In this document: piece after piece, positions 44,837 through 58,081 of the stretch
Layout of the letters: every line of letters begins with the position of its first letter
Numbering within the stretch: position 1 is the first letter of the stretch
Assembly: GCA_003024785.1 (NCBI GenBank)
Contig: PUQB01000426.1
Span: 153,696 to 217,695 of the forward strand
Direction of reading: 5' to 3'
From: Selaginella tamariscina
Lineage: Eukaryota > Streptophyta > Lycopodiopsida > Selaginellales > Selaginellaceae
DNA: 64,000 nt
Notes under the pieces: model-generated
Databases searched by the model: none
What the model was told of the DNA's origin: nothing
The model's input: only the letters and a program-made list of their open reading frames with translations
Program-made: the position numbers and the translations under genes

Positions 44837-45950
44837 TTGATATTAACATCAACATCAACTTTGTATATTATAGTGATTCATGATATAATCCCTTATTTAA
44901 CAACAAGTTTCACGAGTTGGACCAAAGTGAACTCCATGCTTATCTATGTACTGAGCATAGAATGTAGCAATGACTTGTTGAGTGTTATCCATGTTCTCTA
45001 TAAGCTCCCAAGTACGGTCATTAAGAAAATAGCCAAACCAATTAACAAGGTAATAAAGCTAATGATGGAAGAGTTTGAAGTCCAAAATAATGTGATATTT
45101 ATATTTAGGTTCACCATTGAGTTCAACAAGTGATAACGATGGTATAATATGGTTGGGAAGGGTATTAGATGTGTATGGCTTAAGGACGGAATCTTTGTAG
45201 AAGGAGAAAGTTGAAAACAAAATGTAATCTTGTTAGCCTTATCGATGATTAGTTATGATTTAAGGCATTGATAATTGAGTTTTTGATATGGTTGAGTGGT
45301 CTTTAAAGTACATTGAAGGAGTCAAGACCAATCACCAACTTGAAAACTAGGGCAGTTTGATTGTGTCAATCAGCAATCACCTTATAGGAGGCTTGGGCTC
45401 GATAGAGGTGATCAATCAATTCCTTATAAATAATCTAAAGATGGTTGGCTAATGGGTTGACCAAAACATTGACACAAATGACAAAAGGGGATGCTAACTA
45501 TTGACTACGAAGAATGATGATTAATCTATAAAAACATGCACCGAATTACTATACGAAAACTATGCAAGGGATAAGAGTTCAAACCAATTGTCATGTTATT
45601 ATTTGTTAAAGCATTGAAGGTATTATTTTAAGGTTTGAATGGTACATTTAGATTAATTGTTAATTTGTATATCCCAAGACAACTTGCATTCAATGTTCAA
45701 AAGCTTGAGTAGTAATTTTCAAAACTTAGAAATAAATTAAGGTCCACAATCTGTGATGATATCTTCAAGTAAATCATGAAATTAAAAAACCTCATTAAAC
45801 ACTAGTTTCATTGTCTTTTCATTTGTAATAAATTTTGTGCATTGGAGAAAATGAGCAATCTTGGAGAATCAATCCACCACAATCAAAGTCACATCAAACA
45901 TTTAAATTGTGAAAGATCATGAAGTTCATAAAGATATTAACAAATTAGGG
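44837..45950 (-). pseudogene. Heavily decayed gypsy integrase region
   Basis: Similarity in order to 49100-50000 of the complete gypsy element can be followed on the minus strand (for example the GGTTTGAAT block near 45635 and the AATCCACCACAATCA block near 45870). No continuous frame is left. Confidence 0.5.
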
Positions 45951-46289
45951 TTCTGTTTCTGTAATAAAGTTGTAACAATTGATTTTATATTTGAAATATC
46001 TTTTTTAACTAAGTCTTATTTTTAATATATATTTACTTATTATATTTTAAGAACCATTATTTATTTATAATTTAAAAGAATGAAAATGCACTACAATACA
46101 CATGAAAATATTTATCCTTTTAAACACTAATTATTTTTCTTTCTTTCTCAATTATTCATCACACAACGATAATTGATAAATTATTACCCTTAAGATAATG
46201 GATTGGTGAAATGGACAAATGGAGTGTTGTGCAACATATTAGGTAAGCTTGTAATGGATAATAAGAAGGATTGGAACAAGTGGTTACTG

Positions 46290-47230
46290 ATAACACCTTG
46301 GGCCTTTAGGATAACACATAAAGTTGCAACCAAGTATACACCATTTCAATTGGTTTAAAATATAAAAATGTGTATGAACATAAAATATTTATGCATAAGT
46401 ATGTTATATATGTATATATGTATATATAAACACACAACATACACACATACATATATGTGTGTGTAAGTGTGCATTTGTACATAGATGATAGATAGTATCT
46501 TCTTTGATACTTTTTGAGTGTGTATGTGTATACACATACACATATATATATATGTATACACAAAGATATTCAATAGAACCTATCTAAATTAATACTGTCT
46601 AAATTGGTATAATTTTTCAATCCCAACTTGGACACGTTAATAAACCTCTATAAATTAATAATTAATAAAATTTTTTGGCCCTAACAATTTTATAAACTAA
46701 TTTTCATTATATATTAAGTATAAAATCGTGTAAATTCACATAATAAACACTTATTAAACACTAATTCAAAAGTCAAAATGGGCATTGTAGGTTGGTTTTG
46801 TGTGTGTGTTAAATATTGAACTAATGATAGCTATTCACTAAGAAATCATTAACATTTTTAATTGAAAATAATATTATAATATTCAGTATTTAAATATACA
46901 ACAAAGGGTAAAATACTCACAATAGTTTGCTTATAATTAGAGTTTATATGTGGTTGTGTGTTAATTCAATAACCATTAATTTTTTCCATTTAACTAACTT
47001 GTTTAAATTAATAAATTGCCTAAACTATTACTATCACTTGGTCCCAATAATATTAATTTAGATAGGTTCTACTATATATATATGTGTGTGTATGCATGCA
47101 TGTGGTAATATCGTAATTTTTTTTTTGTGTGTGTATGAGTTTAAAATTCATATACATGATCATATATGTATATATTTGTGTATGTATATGTATATACACA
47201 AGCATATATGTGTTCTATACAACATATATG
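46290..47230. repeat. Microsatellite-rich TA/TG DNA
   Basis: TATATATG, TGTGTGTATG and ACACATAC runs cluster at 46390-46565 and 47070-47220. No gene was found. Confidence 0.7.
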
Positions 47231-47319
47231 TATTTCTATTGAACATTGAAGTGTGTGTTTGAATGTGCCTTGTCATTGTCCTTGGAACTAGGTGGTATTA
47301 TCTTGCTGAATCCCTCTCA

Positions 47320-47545
47320 CCAAAAATGACATCAATAGGATTAATCTTGCTCAGGCCTGCTCCCAAAAAATGGGCATCAGTGGGATTAATCCTGCCGAGC
47401 CTTCTCACCAACAATGGGCATCGGGAGGCTTAATCCCGCTGAGCCTTCTCACCAACAATGGGCATTGGCGGGATTAAATCTCGCATACCCCTTCTCATCC
47501 TCCTTGAACCTTTGCAGGATAAATTTTGCCACGTTTTAATAACCT
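47320..47545. repeat. Decayed palindrome cluster
   Basis: Five degenerate relatives of the palindrome occur (TAGGATTAATCTTGC, GTGGGATTAATCCTGCC, GAGGCTTAATCCCGC, GGCGGGATTAAATCTCGC, and a weaker one), separated by CTTCTCACCAACAATGGGCAT spacers. It lies outside the giant element, so the palindrome family is dispersed. Confidence 0.8.
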
Positions 47546-48037
47546 CTCAGATAAGAGGCCATGTTCTTGCATTCAAAGGATTCTTACAAGGATTAATCTA
47601 GCAAAACCATCTATATTTTCTCCCACTCAACCAACGAGTTTGCTATGTTAGCTACTCAACTCATCCATTTACATTGGCCATGTGTTTGCAACTACATACT
47701 CTTGAGTTTATAATCATCAGAACTAATGAGAAAACACATGCCAATTGATTAAACTAGCATGTCCTCACCCTCTCTAAATAAAATTTCACAACATCAAATT
47801 ATCAAAGAGGAACATATTTATCGGTTTGCATATGTATTTCATCACGTATGAAAAGTAAAAAATAACAACCACAATGTAATACTATTCTACAACAAAAACA
47901 ACAACTAAACTTTGCTACCTTAGATGCTCTAGCCCTCTCTAATTGTTTGATCATCTTTTCTAGTTCTTGTTCATGCTGGATATGCCTTTCAAGGTCCTCT
48001 TAAAATGAATGATTGCTTACCCTATGCCCAAGTAAAC
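47546..48037. other. Unassigned AT-rich DNA
   Basis: No gene was recognised. The last part, around CTTACCCTATGCCCAAGTAAA, belongs to a repeat that resumes at 58483 after the LTR nest and recurs near 58590 and 59310. Confidence 0.45.
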
Positions 48038-48474
48038 TGTCAAAGTTTTAACTTAAAGGGCCAACACGTGATTACTAAGTGGCCATTTAACGTCATCACC
48101 TTGTGTGAGCAACATTAAGTTTTCCAAGATGACCCCAAGAGTTTGACTTAGATGCCTAAATTAGGCAGAAGACTCGACTCCTAAATGCCAACTCTAGAAC
48201 CCCTTAATAAACCCTCATGAACTAGTAACGAAAACTTATCAGCCAAGATCCCACGCCCATAGTAAGACACGGATGTGCCTTACTTAGCTGTGAGTGCCAC
48301 CTAACTTGACATGGAGGACGAGGCTGGAGACATGTTTCAACTTTTAACCCTTGGAACATGCATTTTGACAAGACCTTCTAATCATGGATTCGCCAACGTT
48401 AAGGGTAGGTTACCTTAAAGATGGGACGCACCCTTACTATCTGGAAGTTAGGGCACACAACAGAGGGTTGTGCC
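48038..48474 (-). repeat. Family B solo LTR, first of three pieces
   Basis: It starts TGTCAAAG and continues at 54522-54634 and 58082-58482, where it ends at TTATGACA (total about 950 bp). TAAAC before and TAAAT after fit a target duplication with one change. It was interrupted first by a plus-strand LTR or by the gypsy element; the order is not resolved. Confidence 0.75.
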
Positions 48475-48983
48475 TGTCAAGCCACGATCCAAGAGCAAAG
48501 AAGCTTGACTCAGGAGTAGAACAAGGACTAGGAACAAGACAAGAGCATGACATAAACTAGGAACAAGAGAATAAATAAGAAGCAAGGAGCAAGACAAGAA
48601 CAAGACAAGATTGATTGTAGAAAGACTAATATTAATAGTAACTAATTGTACAATAATTAAGTTGGAGCTTTTATGCTCACAACTCTAAGAGCTAATCTAG
48701 GCATGAGCTAAAATAATACTCCAAGAGCTAATCTAGTCATGAGCTAAAAGACTAGATCCTGTAGGCATATCCTATAGGAATATCCTGTAGGCATATCCTA
48801 TATCCCATATCTTGTATCCTATATCCTATATCGGGTCTTGTAGGCATATCCTGTATTCTGTATCCTGTATCATGCATCCTGTAGGCATATCTTGTATCTT
48901 GTATCCTGTATCTTGTATCTTGTATCGAGTCCTATAGGCATATCTTGTATCCCGTATCCTGTATTCTGTATCGGGTCGTGATA
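48475..48983 (-). repeat. 3' LTR with internal short tandem repeats
   Basis: The inner half (48760-48975) is made of tandem variants of the unit TATCCTGTAGGCA. The end is TCGGGTCGTGATA, one change from the partner LTR's GTGACA. A purine tract, reverse complement AGGGAGGAAG, adjoins it. Confidence 0.85.
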
Positions 48984-49199
48984 GCACTTCCTCCCTAAGG
49001 ATGAGTTCCATGAGTCCTGGGACCTGTTTTAGAAGGATAACGTCAATGGAAGGCAACAACCTTGGAAGAAGCATGGAGTAAATTGGATGCAGGTTCCCAA
49101 GTGTGATCGGTAGGCAAATAAACCTTCCTAATCCACCAAATATTAAAGTTGACAGCGATGAAGAAGAGAATCAAGGATGGCTACAACTTCGTACTTAGG

Positions 49200-50860
49200 T
49201 TCATTATCAATGATCATAGGAGGGGGAGGAGAAGAAGCACGACTAGGAAGAGAAGAAGATGATACGTTTTTAACAAAGAGGTGTGAAACACATGATGAAG
49301 TTTTATAGAAGATGGTAGCTCTAGTCAGAAAGCTACAGGATTGACCTCAGTTGCAATCCTGTAAGGGCCCAATCGTTGAAAATCCAATTTCGAAGAAGGC
49401 CTACTGTGCGAATATGCTGACGAAAAGCCACACGAGATCACCAATCTTGTATGCAGGTGCCGGCTGATGATGAGCATCAGCATAATGTTTATACCGTTCT
49501 TGTGTCTGCTAAAGATGAACTTGGAGATTATCTTGTACCTGACGAAGATGCTAGAGACGATCATGTACTGCAGGAGTGGAAAAAGGAGAAGCATGAGGAG
49601 CAAGGTCAAAACGTGGATGGTAGCCTGTAAGAGAGAAGGAAGGTGTCTGGCCTGTAGATGCGTGAACAGAGTTGTGTTATAAGCAAACTCCACCATAGGA
49701 AGAAGGTCCAACTTGTTGTCCTATTGGTAACGGATGAAACAGCGAAGGTACTACTCCAAGGTTTGAATCGTGCGTTCTGACTGCCTATCAGTTTGCGGAT
49801 GATATCTTGAAGAAAGATCCATTTTAACTTGTAGACTTCGGAGAAGCTCTCGCCAAAACCTGGACATGAATTGTGGGCTCGATCAGAAATAATGCTTTCA
49901 GAAAGACCATAATGTCGAAACTTCGCGAATCACCAACTCAACAATTGTTTGGCTTGTAGTCCTCTTGTTACATGGTAAGAAATGAGCCTATTTGGTGAAA
50001 TGGTCAACCATCACAAGGACTGCATCAAATCTACGAGAAGGAGGAAGATTTGTGAGGAAATCCATAGAAATGGACCTCCAAGGAGTAGAGGGAACAGGAA
50101 GAGGACGAAGAAGACTAAGAGCAGTGATGAGGCATCTTGACTTGTTGCAAGTGTCACAACTCCGTAAAAACTTTTTCACAAAAGCTCGTAACCTAGGCCA
50201 CCAATAGTTGCGAGTCACCAACTCAATTGTCTTGGCCACACCAAAATGTCCTGTAGCCAGGGTAACATGAACAATCCTATACCACACGAGTCCTGCAAAC
50301 ACTAACAGGAATGTACAAAAGACCTTCCCGGTACAGGAGTCCGTCTTGTATGGCAAACAACTTGTAGTTTGTACGGGAATTGGAGGAAGAGGAACTTGTG
50401 ATGTCAGGATTAATGTGTGAGAACACATTCTTTGCCAAGTCGTCTGTAGCCAACTGCAAACGAATGTCTTGTAAAAGTGTTGAGTTTGTTGGAGCCTAAT
50501 GAACCTGTAATGCCATAAGCCAAAATCGATCAGGACCCAACAACACTTGCTTTTGACAATCCTATGCAGGATTGCCCGGGGTCGGTGCAAGGTAAGAGCG
50601 CTTAGACAATGCATCTGCTTTGCCATTCCAGAAACCAAGCCTATAGATGATGACAAAATCAAAACGTGATAAGAATTCCGCCCAACTAGCTTGTTGCCAA
50701 CTGAGAACTCAGCCATTTGAAAAAACTCCAAGTTCTTGTGATCCATAAGAACTTGTACAGGATGTGTAGCACCTTTTAGGAAGTGCCGCCACTTCTCGAA
50801 TGAATCTACAATGGCCTTGAGTTCCTTATCATGAATCTCATAATTGATCTCCATCGAAAG
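49200..50860 (-). pseudogene. Gypsy RNase H end and integrase
   Basis: On the minus strand: ELKAIVDSFEKWRHFLKG (RNase H), then GHFGVAKTIELVTRNYWWPRL and SCDTCNKSR (integrase zinc-binding region), then SMDFLTNLPPS and VLVMVDHFTK (start of the catalytic core). Further on are LLPMVEFAYNTT and LGPYRIATEVNPVAF. Frame breaks occur between these blocks. Confidence 0.85.
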
Positions 50861-51156
50861 GAACTTATGAGAGTGAAAGGTTACAGAATGAAGTAATTTG
50901 TCTTCTCCAACTTGTGATAAAAAAAACCTACTGTAAAGTCCGAAGCATTTGTTTCAACAAAGAAGGGACGAGAAGGATCAGGATGTGTTGAAATTAGAGC
51001 TGTTGTGAAGGCGTCCTTGAGTGCTGTGAATCTATGTTCTGCCTTATCGGACCAAGAAAATTCTCCTGTGCGCTTGGTGAGTTTCGTGAGTGGAAGTATA
51101 CGCTTGGAGAAGTCCTGTATGAATCGCCTGTAAAAGTTTGTAAAGCCAAGGAAACA

Positions 51157-52001
51157 TTATACGTCTCGTACAGACTTGGACCTCTCCCACTCCACAATAG
51201 TCTTTACCTTGTGCATGTCCATGAAAACGCCAATAGGAGAGACGATGTAGCCTAAGAACTCTACAGTATCCCTGTTAAAGAAACACTTCTGCAACTTCGC
51301 ATACAGGCTATGCTTGCAAAACTTCTGTAAAACTAGTCGTACATGCTTGTCATGTGCCGCCTGGTCCTTGGAGAAAATCAAAATGTCATCGAGGTAGATC
51401 ACCACAAACTGGTCTAAGAAGTCGCAAAAAATGTCGTTCCATGTTTTGGAACATGGCTGAGGTGTTGGTAAGTCTGAATAGCATCACCGTGACTCGAAAT
51501 GTCCATACCTTGTACGAAAGGCAGTCTTCCACTCATCGCCTGGACGAATCCGTACAAGATTGTAGGCCCCTCGTAATCAATCTTCGTGAACACCTTTGCT
51601 CCTCGTAGCGATTAAGAAGTTCGGGATCAATGGCAATGGGTACGGTTTGATGGTGATTGATTCAAACCCTTGTAGTCACAACCAAATGCAAACTCCCATC
51701 TTTCTTCTTGACAAAGAAATAGGTGCTCCTGTAGGGGACTTTGAGTGACAATGAAGCCGGATGCCAAGTTGTCCTCGATGTACTAGCGAAGAACCTCCAA
51801 TTCTGTAAGTGATAATGCATAAATCGGTTTGAATGGTGGAGTCTTTCCTTCTACAAGATCGATAGGACAGTCGTAGGATTTGTGAATAGGAAGAACTGCA
51901 GCCTTATGCTTATCAAAAACGTCCTGGAAGGAGTGATACTTGGATGGCAAGGAAGAAGTAAAGGAGGAGAAGGGGATTGAAAACAAGAGAGTCAGATACA
52001 A
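51157..52001 (-). pseudogene. Gypsy reverse transcriptase
   Basis: The start CPIDLVEGKTPPFKPIYALS is typical of the fingers region. The catalytic box reads MVIYLDDILIFSKD (YxDD type) near 51360-51405, followed by VEFLGYIVSPIG. Frames between 51405 and 51783 are broken. Confidence 0.85.
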
Positions 52002-52689
52002 GAAAGGTAAAAGAGGACATAGGAGTTACTTGAAAAGCAAAGAGAAGAAAAGGAGTAAGATCAAAGGCAAGTTTGTGCATAGTAGTGGTAAGAACTTGGA
52101 GAGGAGAATGAGGGAGCTGTGAATGAAAAAGAGGAAGGATCTTGGGGGATGGAACAAAAGCAGAGTAATGAAAAGAGGCAAGATTAGGGAAAACATGTGT
52201 GGATGTTGATAAGTGTACAAAATTGGAAGAATCTTATATAGAAGTCTGTGAATGCACAGGAGTGAGGAAAGCCTGCGAATGTGCTGGATCTTGTTGAGGA
52301 GGATCCTTCAATACTGATATAGGTTTGGAAGAACCCTGTACAGGAATCCACGAACTTATAGGAGTGGAGAGAGCCTACGGATGTGCAAATGAACTGACAT
52401 GAGGTGAATCCTATCAAGGAGGAATCTTCAACACAGAAACATGCATGGTCAATCCTGTAACTTGTATTGCCTTAGACACTAAGGTCATATTCTGCACGCA
52501 GGAAGGTGTAGGATTGATCTTGGCTATCGAAGAGGAAAACGTGAGCGTCCTGGACCTTCAATCGATCTGAGGATTTGCAACCACAAACCATGGCATGCCC
52601 AAAACAATGGGAGTCATCCGAATCTTGATCAAGTTGAAGAAAATCGAACAGTTGAATGTGTCATGAGTGCAGGTGTGATAGCATGGGTA

Positions 52690-52835
52690 ACTGCGCCAGA
52701 AGCAATCAAATGACCATCTGCAACCTCTACAGGAACTGCACGCTTCAACTTCACCACTAGAATGCCATGCTGAGTTGCAAAAGTGTCATCCATGAAGCAT
52801 GCATTTGCACCAGTGTCTAGCAGGGCAAACTCCTT
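52690..52835 (-). pseudogene. Gypsy aspartic protease
   Basis: The minus strand reads FALLDTGANACFMDDTFA, with the D-T-G-A active site. It precedes reverse transcriptase, as expected in Ty3/gypsy. Confidence 0.8.
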
Positions 52836-52899
52836 GAGCTCTCAATTATTGAAGTGAATGTGTATAGCAAACTTGAATGATGGAATGGTATGAGCAGCA

Positions 52900-53910
52900 C
52901 CAATAAAGCCTGCATCTACATCCAACTTTGTGGCTCTTAGACGAAGTGGACATTGAAGTTTTCCAACTAAACTTCATCTTCAACTTCACGTGTCTTGAAC
53001 TTCTTGACTTTAATAGGACATTTTGCCACCTTGTGTCCTGTTTCACCATAATACAAGCATAAATTCTCACTGCAACGATGTTGCTTCTTCGTGACTGAAA
53101 GTGGGCCATGCTTGTATTTTTCAACCTTCATAGGAACTACTCCAGAAGGTGTCATAAGAACATGTGCTACAGCTACAAGATTGGCTTGCAGGAACTGCTG
53201 ATGGTATTTTTCCTAACGACGCTCAAACAAACGGTTATCGTAGCGAACGGCCTGCTACATAATCTTCATTAAGGTTTGAGCATCCGGTAACATAAGGAGA
53301 AGGTCCTTCACGTCATCCCTCAACCCAAAATGGAAGTGTTCGATCAATGTAGTCTCGTCCCATAGAATGTTTGTGCAAAGTTGCTGAAATTCGGATGCAT
53401 AGACAAAAGCTGGTCGGGATCCTTATGTGACTTCCTTAATTTTGTGCATGCGGAACGGTACTTATCGGGGTCTCCAAAGCAGACTTCAAAGGCAACCACA
53501 ATCCTTCAAAGTCTTCCATCAATGGGTTGTCATGCTCCAGCAAAGGGGCAACCCAAGCCTGTGGAGATCCAACTAGTAGGATGCTAAAAGGTCAAATTTT
53601 GTGCATCAGTTGAGTAGCGGCGTGGTTACATGCGATCAAAAGCTTGATCTGATTCAAGAAACCTTGAAAATCGACGCGATTGCCACTGAACTTCTCTAAC
53701 ATATGATTTTTGGCTTTGAAGAAGAGTTCGATGGAGAGGAAACCACAGATGTTTGAGAGAGAACCTGTGCAGCAGCCTTGGAGGATGCATCAGCAGCTGC
53801 ATGCGCCGCGTTGATGGAACCTTATAGATTTGTGACCACTTGGCACAAAGTGGCCAGCTCAGGAAGTAACATTTGGTGCTCACATTGAAATTGCTCAAAA
53901 TCTGCCATGA
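52900..53910 (-). pseudogene. Gypsy gag with altered zinc knuckle
   Basis: The start is MADFEQFQCEHQMLLPELA near 53908; a stop follows at about 53824. The zinc knuckle near 53040 reads CLYYGETGHKVAKC, in which the second cysteine of CCHC is tyrosine. Gag would be defective as read. Confidence 0.75.
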
Positions 53911-54007
53911 TCCGTGAAAGAAATAAGGAGGAAAACAAGGGGGAAAAACTAACGAGGATAACAAGTAACTGGAAATCGTGGAGCTAAGAAAGCAGTTATT
54001 ATCAAAC

Positions 54008-54516
54008 TGTCAAACCATGATCTAAGAGTAAGGAGGCTTGACTCAAGAGTAGGACAAGGACTAGGAACAAGACGAGCAGGACATGAGCTAGGAACAAGAC
54101 GAGCATGACATGAACTAGGAACAAAACGAGAATAGGAAGCAAGGAGCAAGACAAGAACAAGACAAGATTGATCATAGAAAGACTGGTGTTGATAATATCT
54201 AATTATACAACAATTAGGTCAGAGCTTTTATGCTCACAACTCCAAGAACTAATCTAGGTATGAGCTAAAAATATATTCCAAGAGCTAATCTAGTCATGAG
54301 CTAAAAATGATATCCCTTATCCTATAGGAATATCCTATAGGCATATCCTATAGGTATATCTTGTAGGTATATCCTGTAGGCATATCTGTATCCTATATCC
54401 TATATCGGGTCCTGTAGGCATATCTCGTATCCTATGTCCTGTATCCTGTATCATGTATTGAGTCCTATAGGCATATCCTATATCCCGTATTCTGTATCTT
54501 GTATCGGGTCGTGACA
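54008..54516 (-). repeat. 5' LTR of the 6.0-kb gypsy element
   Basis: It is 509 bp, with the same TATCCTGTAGGCA-type tandem block at 54310-54500 as the partner LTR, ending GTGACA. The equal length of the two LTRs suggests a fairly recent insertion. Confidence 0.85.
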
Positions 54517-54521
54517 GTGCC

Positions 54522-54634
54522 TTAATGACACAAGTTAGAACTTGCACCGGCAAAAGAGTAACGAACTCAATCATGAATCAAGGAACTCTCCTACATATAC
54601 TCTATCTTATTTATGTGATGGAGCTCCCCCCCTT
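54522..54634 (-). repeat. Family B solo LTR, second piece
   Basis: It continues 48474 (TTAATGACACAAG...) up to the poly-C block, where the plus-strand LTR begins. Confidence 0.7.
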
Positions 54635-54712
54635 ATCATAGTTTTTACTATGACTCCTTTTTACTTTGGACGTTGATTATTATTACCTACTGAACTATGT
54701 TGACAAGCCCTA
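54635..54712 (+). repeat. Plus-strand family B LTR, 5' start
   Basis: It begins TATCATAGTTTTTACTATGA, the LTR start with one change, and resumes at 56545 after the inserted minus-strand LTR. Confidence 0.7.
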
Positions 54713-56544
54713 TGTCAGAGTTTTAACCCAAAGGGCCAACACGTGGCAACACGTGGCTGTCAGATGGCCATTCGGCGTCATCACCCTGTGTGAGCAACGC
54801 TAAGTTTCCTAGAACAACCCAACGACCCCTAGGGTTAGACTCTAATGCCCAAGTGGACAAGAGACTTAGGGTTTAGCCTAAGTCTCCCTAGAATGTCTTC
54901 CCCCAGAACCCTTGAGGGATAACCCTAGTTGACTTAGGTTTAGCCTAAGTCTCCTTAGAGTGTCTACCCCCAAAACCCTTGAGGGATAACCCTAGTTGAC
55001 TTAGGGTCTTGCCCTAGAAGACCTAGACATGCTCATGCCCTAACCCCATCAAGGAGACGTGTGTTCCACACATACCCCTAGACAGAGCTAAGGCATCGTC
55101 ACTTACCCCTTGAGGAATCACCCTCATCCGAGAGTACAACCCCTTTAGGGCGACAAGGGGTACCTTGAACCACGACTAACCCCTAAGGGTTTGAGTGGCT
55201 AAGTTATACCCTAGACCTAGGGTTAGTACTTAGTGAGGACACGAGTGTGCGCCGTAGGCGGACACGAGTGTTCTGCTAAGCAAACTCCCTAAGGCTAGGT
55301 TTGGATAACCCTAAGCACATGACCTTGCGAGTGCCTCACGGAAGGGCTCCTGCTAACACGCTTAAGTTGTTCAACCCTTGAATTCCAAGGAGAACACTCC
55401 CCTAGCCAAGTGTGTCAAAGCACACCTAGTTATGAGACCTAACCTCCCTTGAGCGGATGCCCAAGGCTTAGCACCCTAGTGCAAGCACAAGCATGTCTAT
55501 TTGCTAAGGTATCCAACCCCTTGGTGACAAGCCCATGACATAACCCCAAAGGGCGTGCCTTAGGTGTTGCACCATGTGACGTTTAGCCTAGTGTCACATC
55601 TCCATGTGACACTGCCTTCCCCAACGTGGGCTATCATGCCATAGCCCTTAGATTCAAGAGTTGCACCAAGTGCCACAAACGTGGCTCTAAATGCCAACTC
55701 TAGAACCCCTCAATTAACCCTTAGAACTAGGTAACGTGAACCTGTCAAACAAGATCCCACGCCCACAGTTGGACAAGGACACGGATGTGCCTTGCTTGGC
55801 CGTGAGTGCTACACCTAGCTTGACGTGGAGGAGGAGGCTGGAGACAAGCCTCAATCTCTGCCTCTTGGAACGTGCATTCTGACAAGACCTCCCAGGCATG
55901 AATTCGCCAATGTTAAGGGTAAGCTACCCGAAGGTGGGACGTACCCCTGGCATCTGGAAGTTAGGGCGACACAACAGAGGGTTGTACCTTAACGACACAA
56001 GCTAGAGCTTGCACCGGCAGAAGAGCAACGAACTCAATCATAAACCCAGGAGCTCTCCTACGTATACTCTACCTTATTTATGTGACGGAGCCCCCCCCCC
56101 CCCCCCCTTTCCTATATGTGTTAGTGGGCTGGCACTGAATTTTAGCCCCTTAGACAAATTAGCAATATGAGCTTATAACTCACCCTTACTCCTACCCTAA
56201 ACCCTACCCAAGGGGGTGGGGGTTTAGGGCGTGGGTTAGGGCAACCCTAGGGTTAGGTCAACCCTAGGGGTGTTCCTAACCCTACTTAACACGCCGAACT
56301 CATCTACAAAGACCAATCAGCCTATTTGGGACGTCAAAATTGGGGGTGGGTTTCTAGAAGGTAAGTTCTAGCTTCGCTTAAGTTTCCTGCAAATACCTAA
56401 TGACACCGGCCGGACCATCACCAGATACCCAAGTGCACTAAGCGGCCTGTTTCCTACTACATCTAGGGTCCATCAACATAGTACAGTAGGTAACAACAGT
56501 TAACGTCCAAAGTAAAGGGTCGAGTCATAGTAAAAACTATGACA
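54713..56544 (-). repeat. Minus-strand family B LTR, 1.83 kb
   Basis: It runs TGTCAGAGTTTTAACCC to AAAACTATGACA on the plus strand, the longest family B LTR in the window. It includes an 18-base C run near 56091 and CCTAGGGTTAGG-type repeats. Flanks share CCC only, so the target duplication is not clear. Confidence 0.8.
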
Positions 56545-58081
56545 CCCGGACCGCTTAGTGCACTTGGATATTTAGTGATGGTCCGGCCGGGTGACATTAG
56601 GTATTTATAAAAAAAAACTTTGGGCAAAGCTAGCACTTCCATCTAAAAAACTCTTACCCTAGTTTTTCATGTCCTGATTAGGTTTTTGGGTGGTTTCGAT
56701 GAGTTTGGCAGGTAGAAACACCCCTAAGGTTGACCTAACCCTAGGGTTGCCCTAAACCCCTCAGGTTAGGGTTTAGGGGTTAATGGGTCATTAATTAACT
56801 CACCAAGTATATTCCCTCTGGTAATGACATTCCGTGCCAGCCCACTTATGTAAATAAGAAAACAGGGAGGAGGGGGTTCTGTTACATATATTAAGTAGTA
56901 CATGTAGGAGAGCTCCTGGGTTCATAATTGTGTTCATTGCTCTTATGCTAGTGCAAGCTTTAGCTTGTGTCATTAAGGTTGTGTCGCCCTAACTTCTATA
57001 TAATAGGGGTACGTCCTACCTTTGGGGTAGCTCACCCTTAACGTTGGCAAATCCATGGCTGGAAGGTCTTGTCAGAATGCACGTTCCAAGAGGCAGAGGT
57101 TGAGGCTTGTCTCTAACCTCCTCCTCCATGTCAAGCTAGGTGTAGCACTGCCAAGCAAGGTACATCTATGTCCTTGTCCAACTATGGATCTTGTTTAACA
57201 GGTTCACATTACCCAGTTCTTGAGGGTTCATTAAGAGGTTTGAGAGTTGGCATTTAAAAGCCATATTTGTGGCACTTGGTACAACTCTTGAATTTAAAGG
57301 GCTATGGCATGATATCCCACATCGTGGAAGGCAGTGAGATGACTTCACACGATACAACACCTAAGGCAACCCTTTGGGGTTGTGTCATGGGTTTGTTGCC
57401 AAGGGGTTGGATACTCTAGCAAATAAGCATGCTTGTGCTTACACTAGGGTGCTAAGCCTTGGCATAAGCTCAAGGGAGATTAGGTCTCATAATTAGGTGT
57501 GCTTTGACACACTTGGCTAGGGGTGTTCTCCTTGGGATATAAGGGGTTGAACAACCTAAGCTTGTTAGCATGAGCCCTTTCGTGAGACACTTACAAGGTC
57601 ATGTACTTAGGGTTATCCAAACCCAGCCTTAAGGAGTTTATTTAATAAAACACTCTTATCCGCCTACGACGCACACTCATGTCCTCACTAAGTACTAGCC
57701 CTAAGTCTAGGGTATGATTTGGCCACTCAAACCCTTAGGAGTTAGTCATAGTTTAGGGTACCCCTTAAGGAATCTAAGTGACAATGCCTTAGTTTTGTCA
57801 TGAAGGTATGTGTGAGACACATCTCCTTTGTGGGGTTAGGGCATAAGCTTGTCTAGGTCTACTGGGATAAGATCTTAAAGTCTACTTGGATATCCTCTAA
57901 GGTTCGGGGGATGGTCATTTTAGGGGACTTAAGGTAGGACTCTAAGTCTTCTGTTTAACTAGGCATTCTGAGTTAAATTCTTAGGGTCATCTTGGAAGAC
58001 TTAACATTGCTCACATAGGGAATTAACGTTGAAAGACCACTTGGTGGCCACGTGTTAACCCTCCAGGTTAAAACTCTGACA
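56545..58081 (+). repeat. Plus-strand family B LTR, remainder
   Basis: It continues 54712 (CCGGACCGCTTAGTGCACTTGG) to GGTTAAAACTCTGACA at 58081. With 54635-54712 it gives about 1.6 kb. Confidence 0.75.

Larger units (their letters stand above)
48475..54516 (-). mobile_element. Complete Ty3/gypsy element (6.0 kb) with GTGCC target duplication
   Basis: LTRs 48475-48983 and 54008-54516 are both 509 bp and start TGTCAA on the plus strand. GTGCC flanks the element at 48470-48474 and 54517-54521. The host sequence GTTGTGCC/TTAATGACAC is that of an LTR, restored on removal. Internal domains run gag, protease, reverse transcriptase, RNase H, integrase and chromodomain on the minus strand, with frame breaks. 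It is a different family from the 28910-36146 element. Confidence 0.9.

Noticed and set aside
56091-56108. Long C run as a functional quadruplex element
   Set aside because: Poly-C occurs at the same place in most LTRs here with variable length, so it is a family feature and prone to sequencing error.
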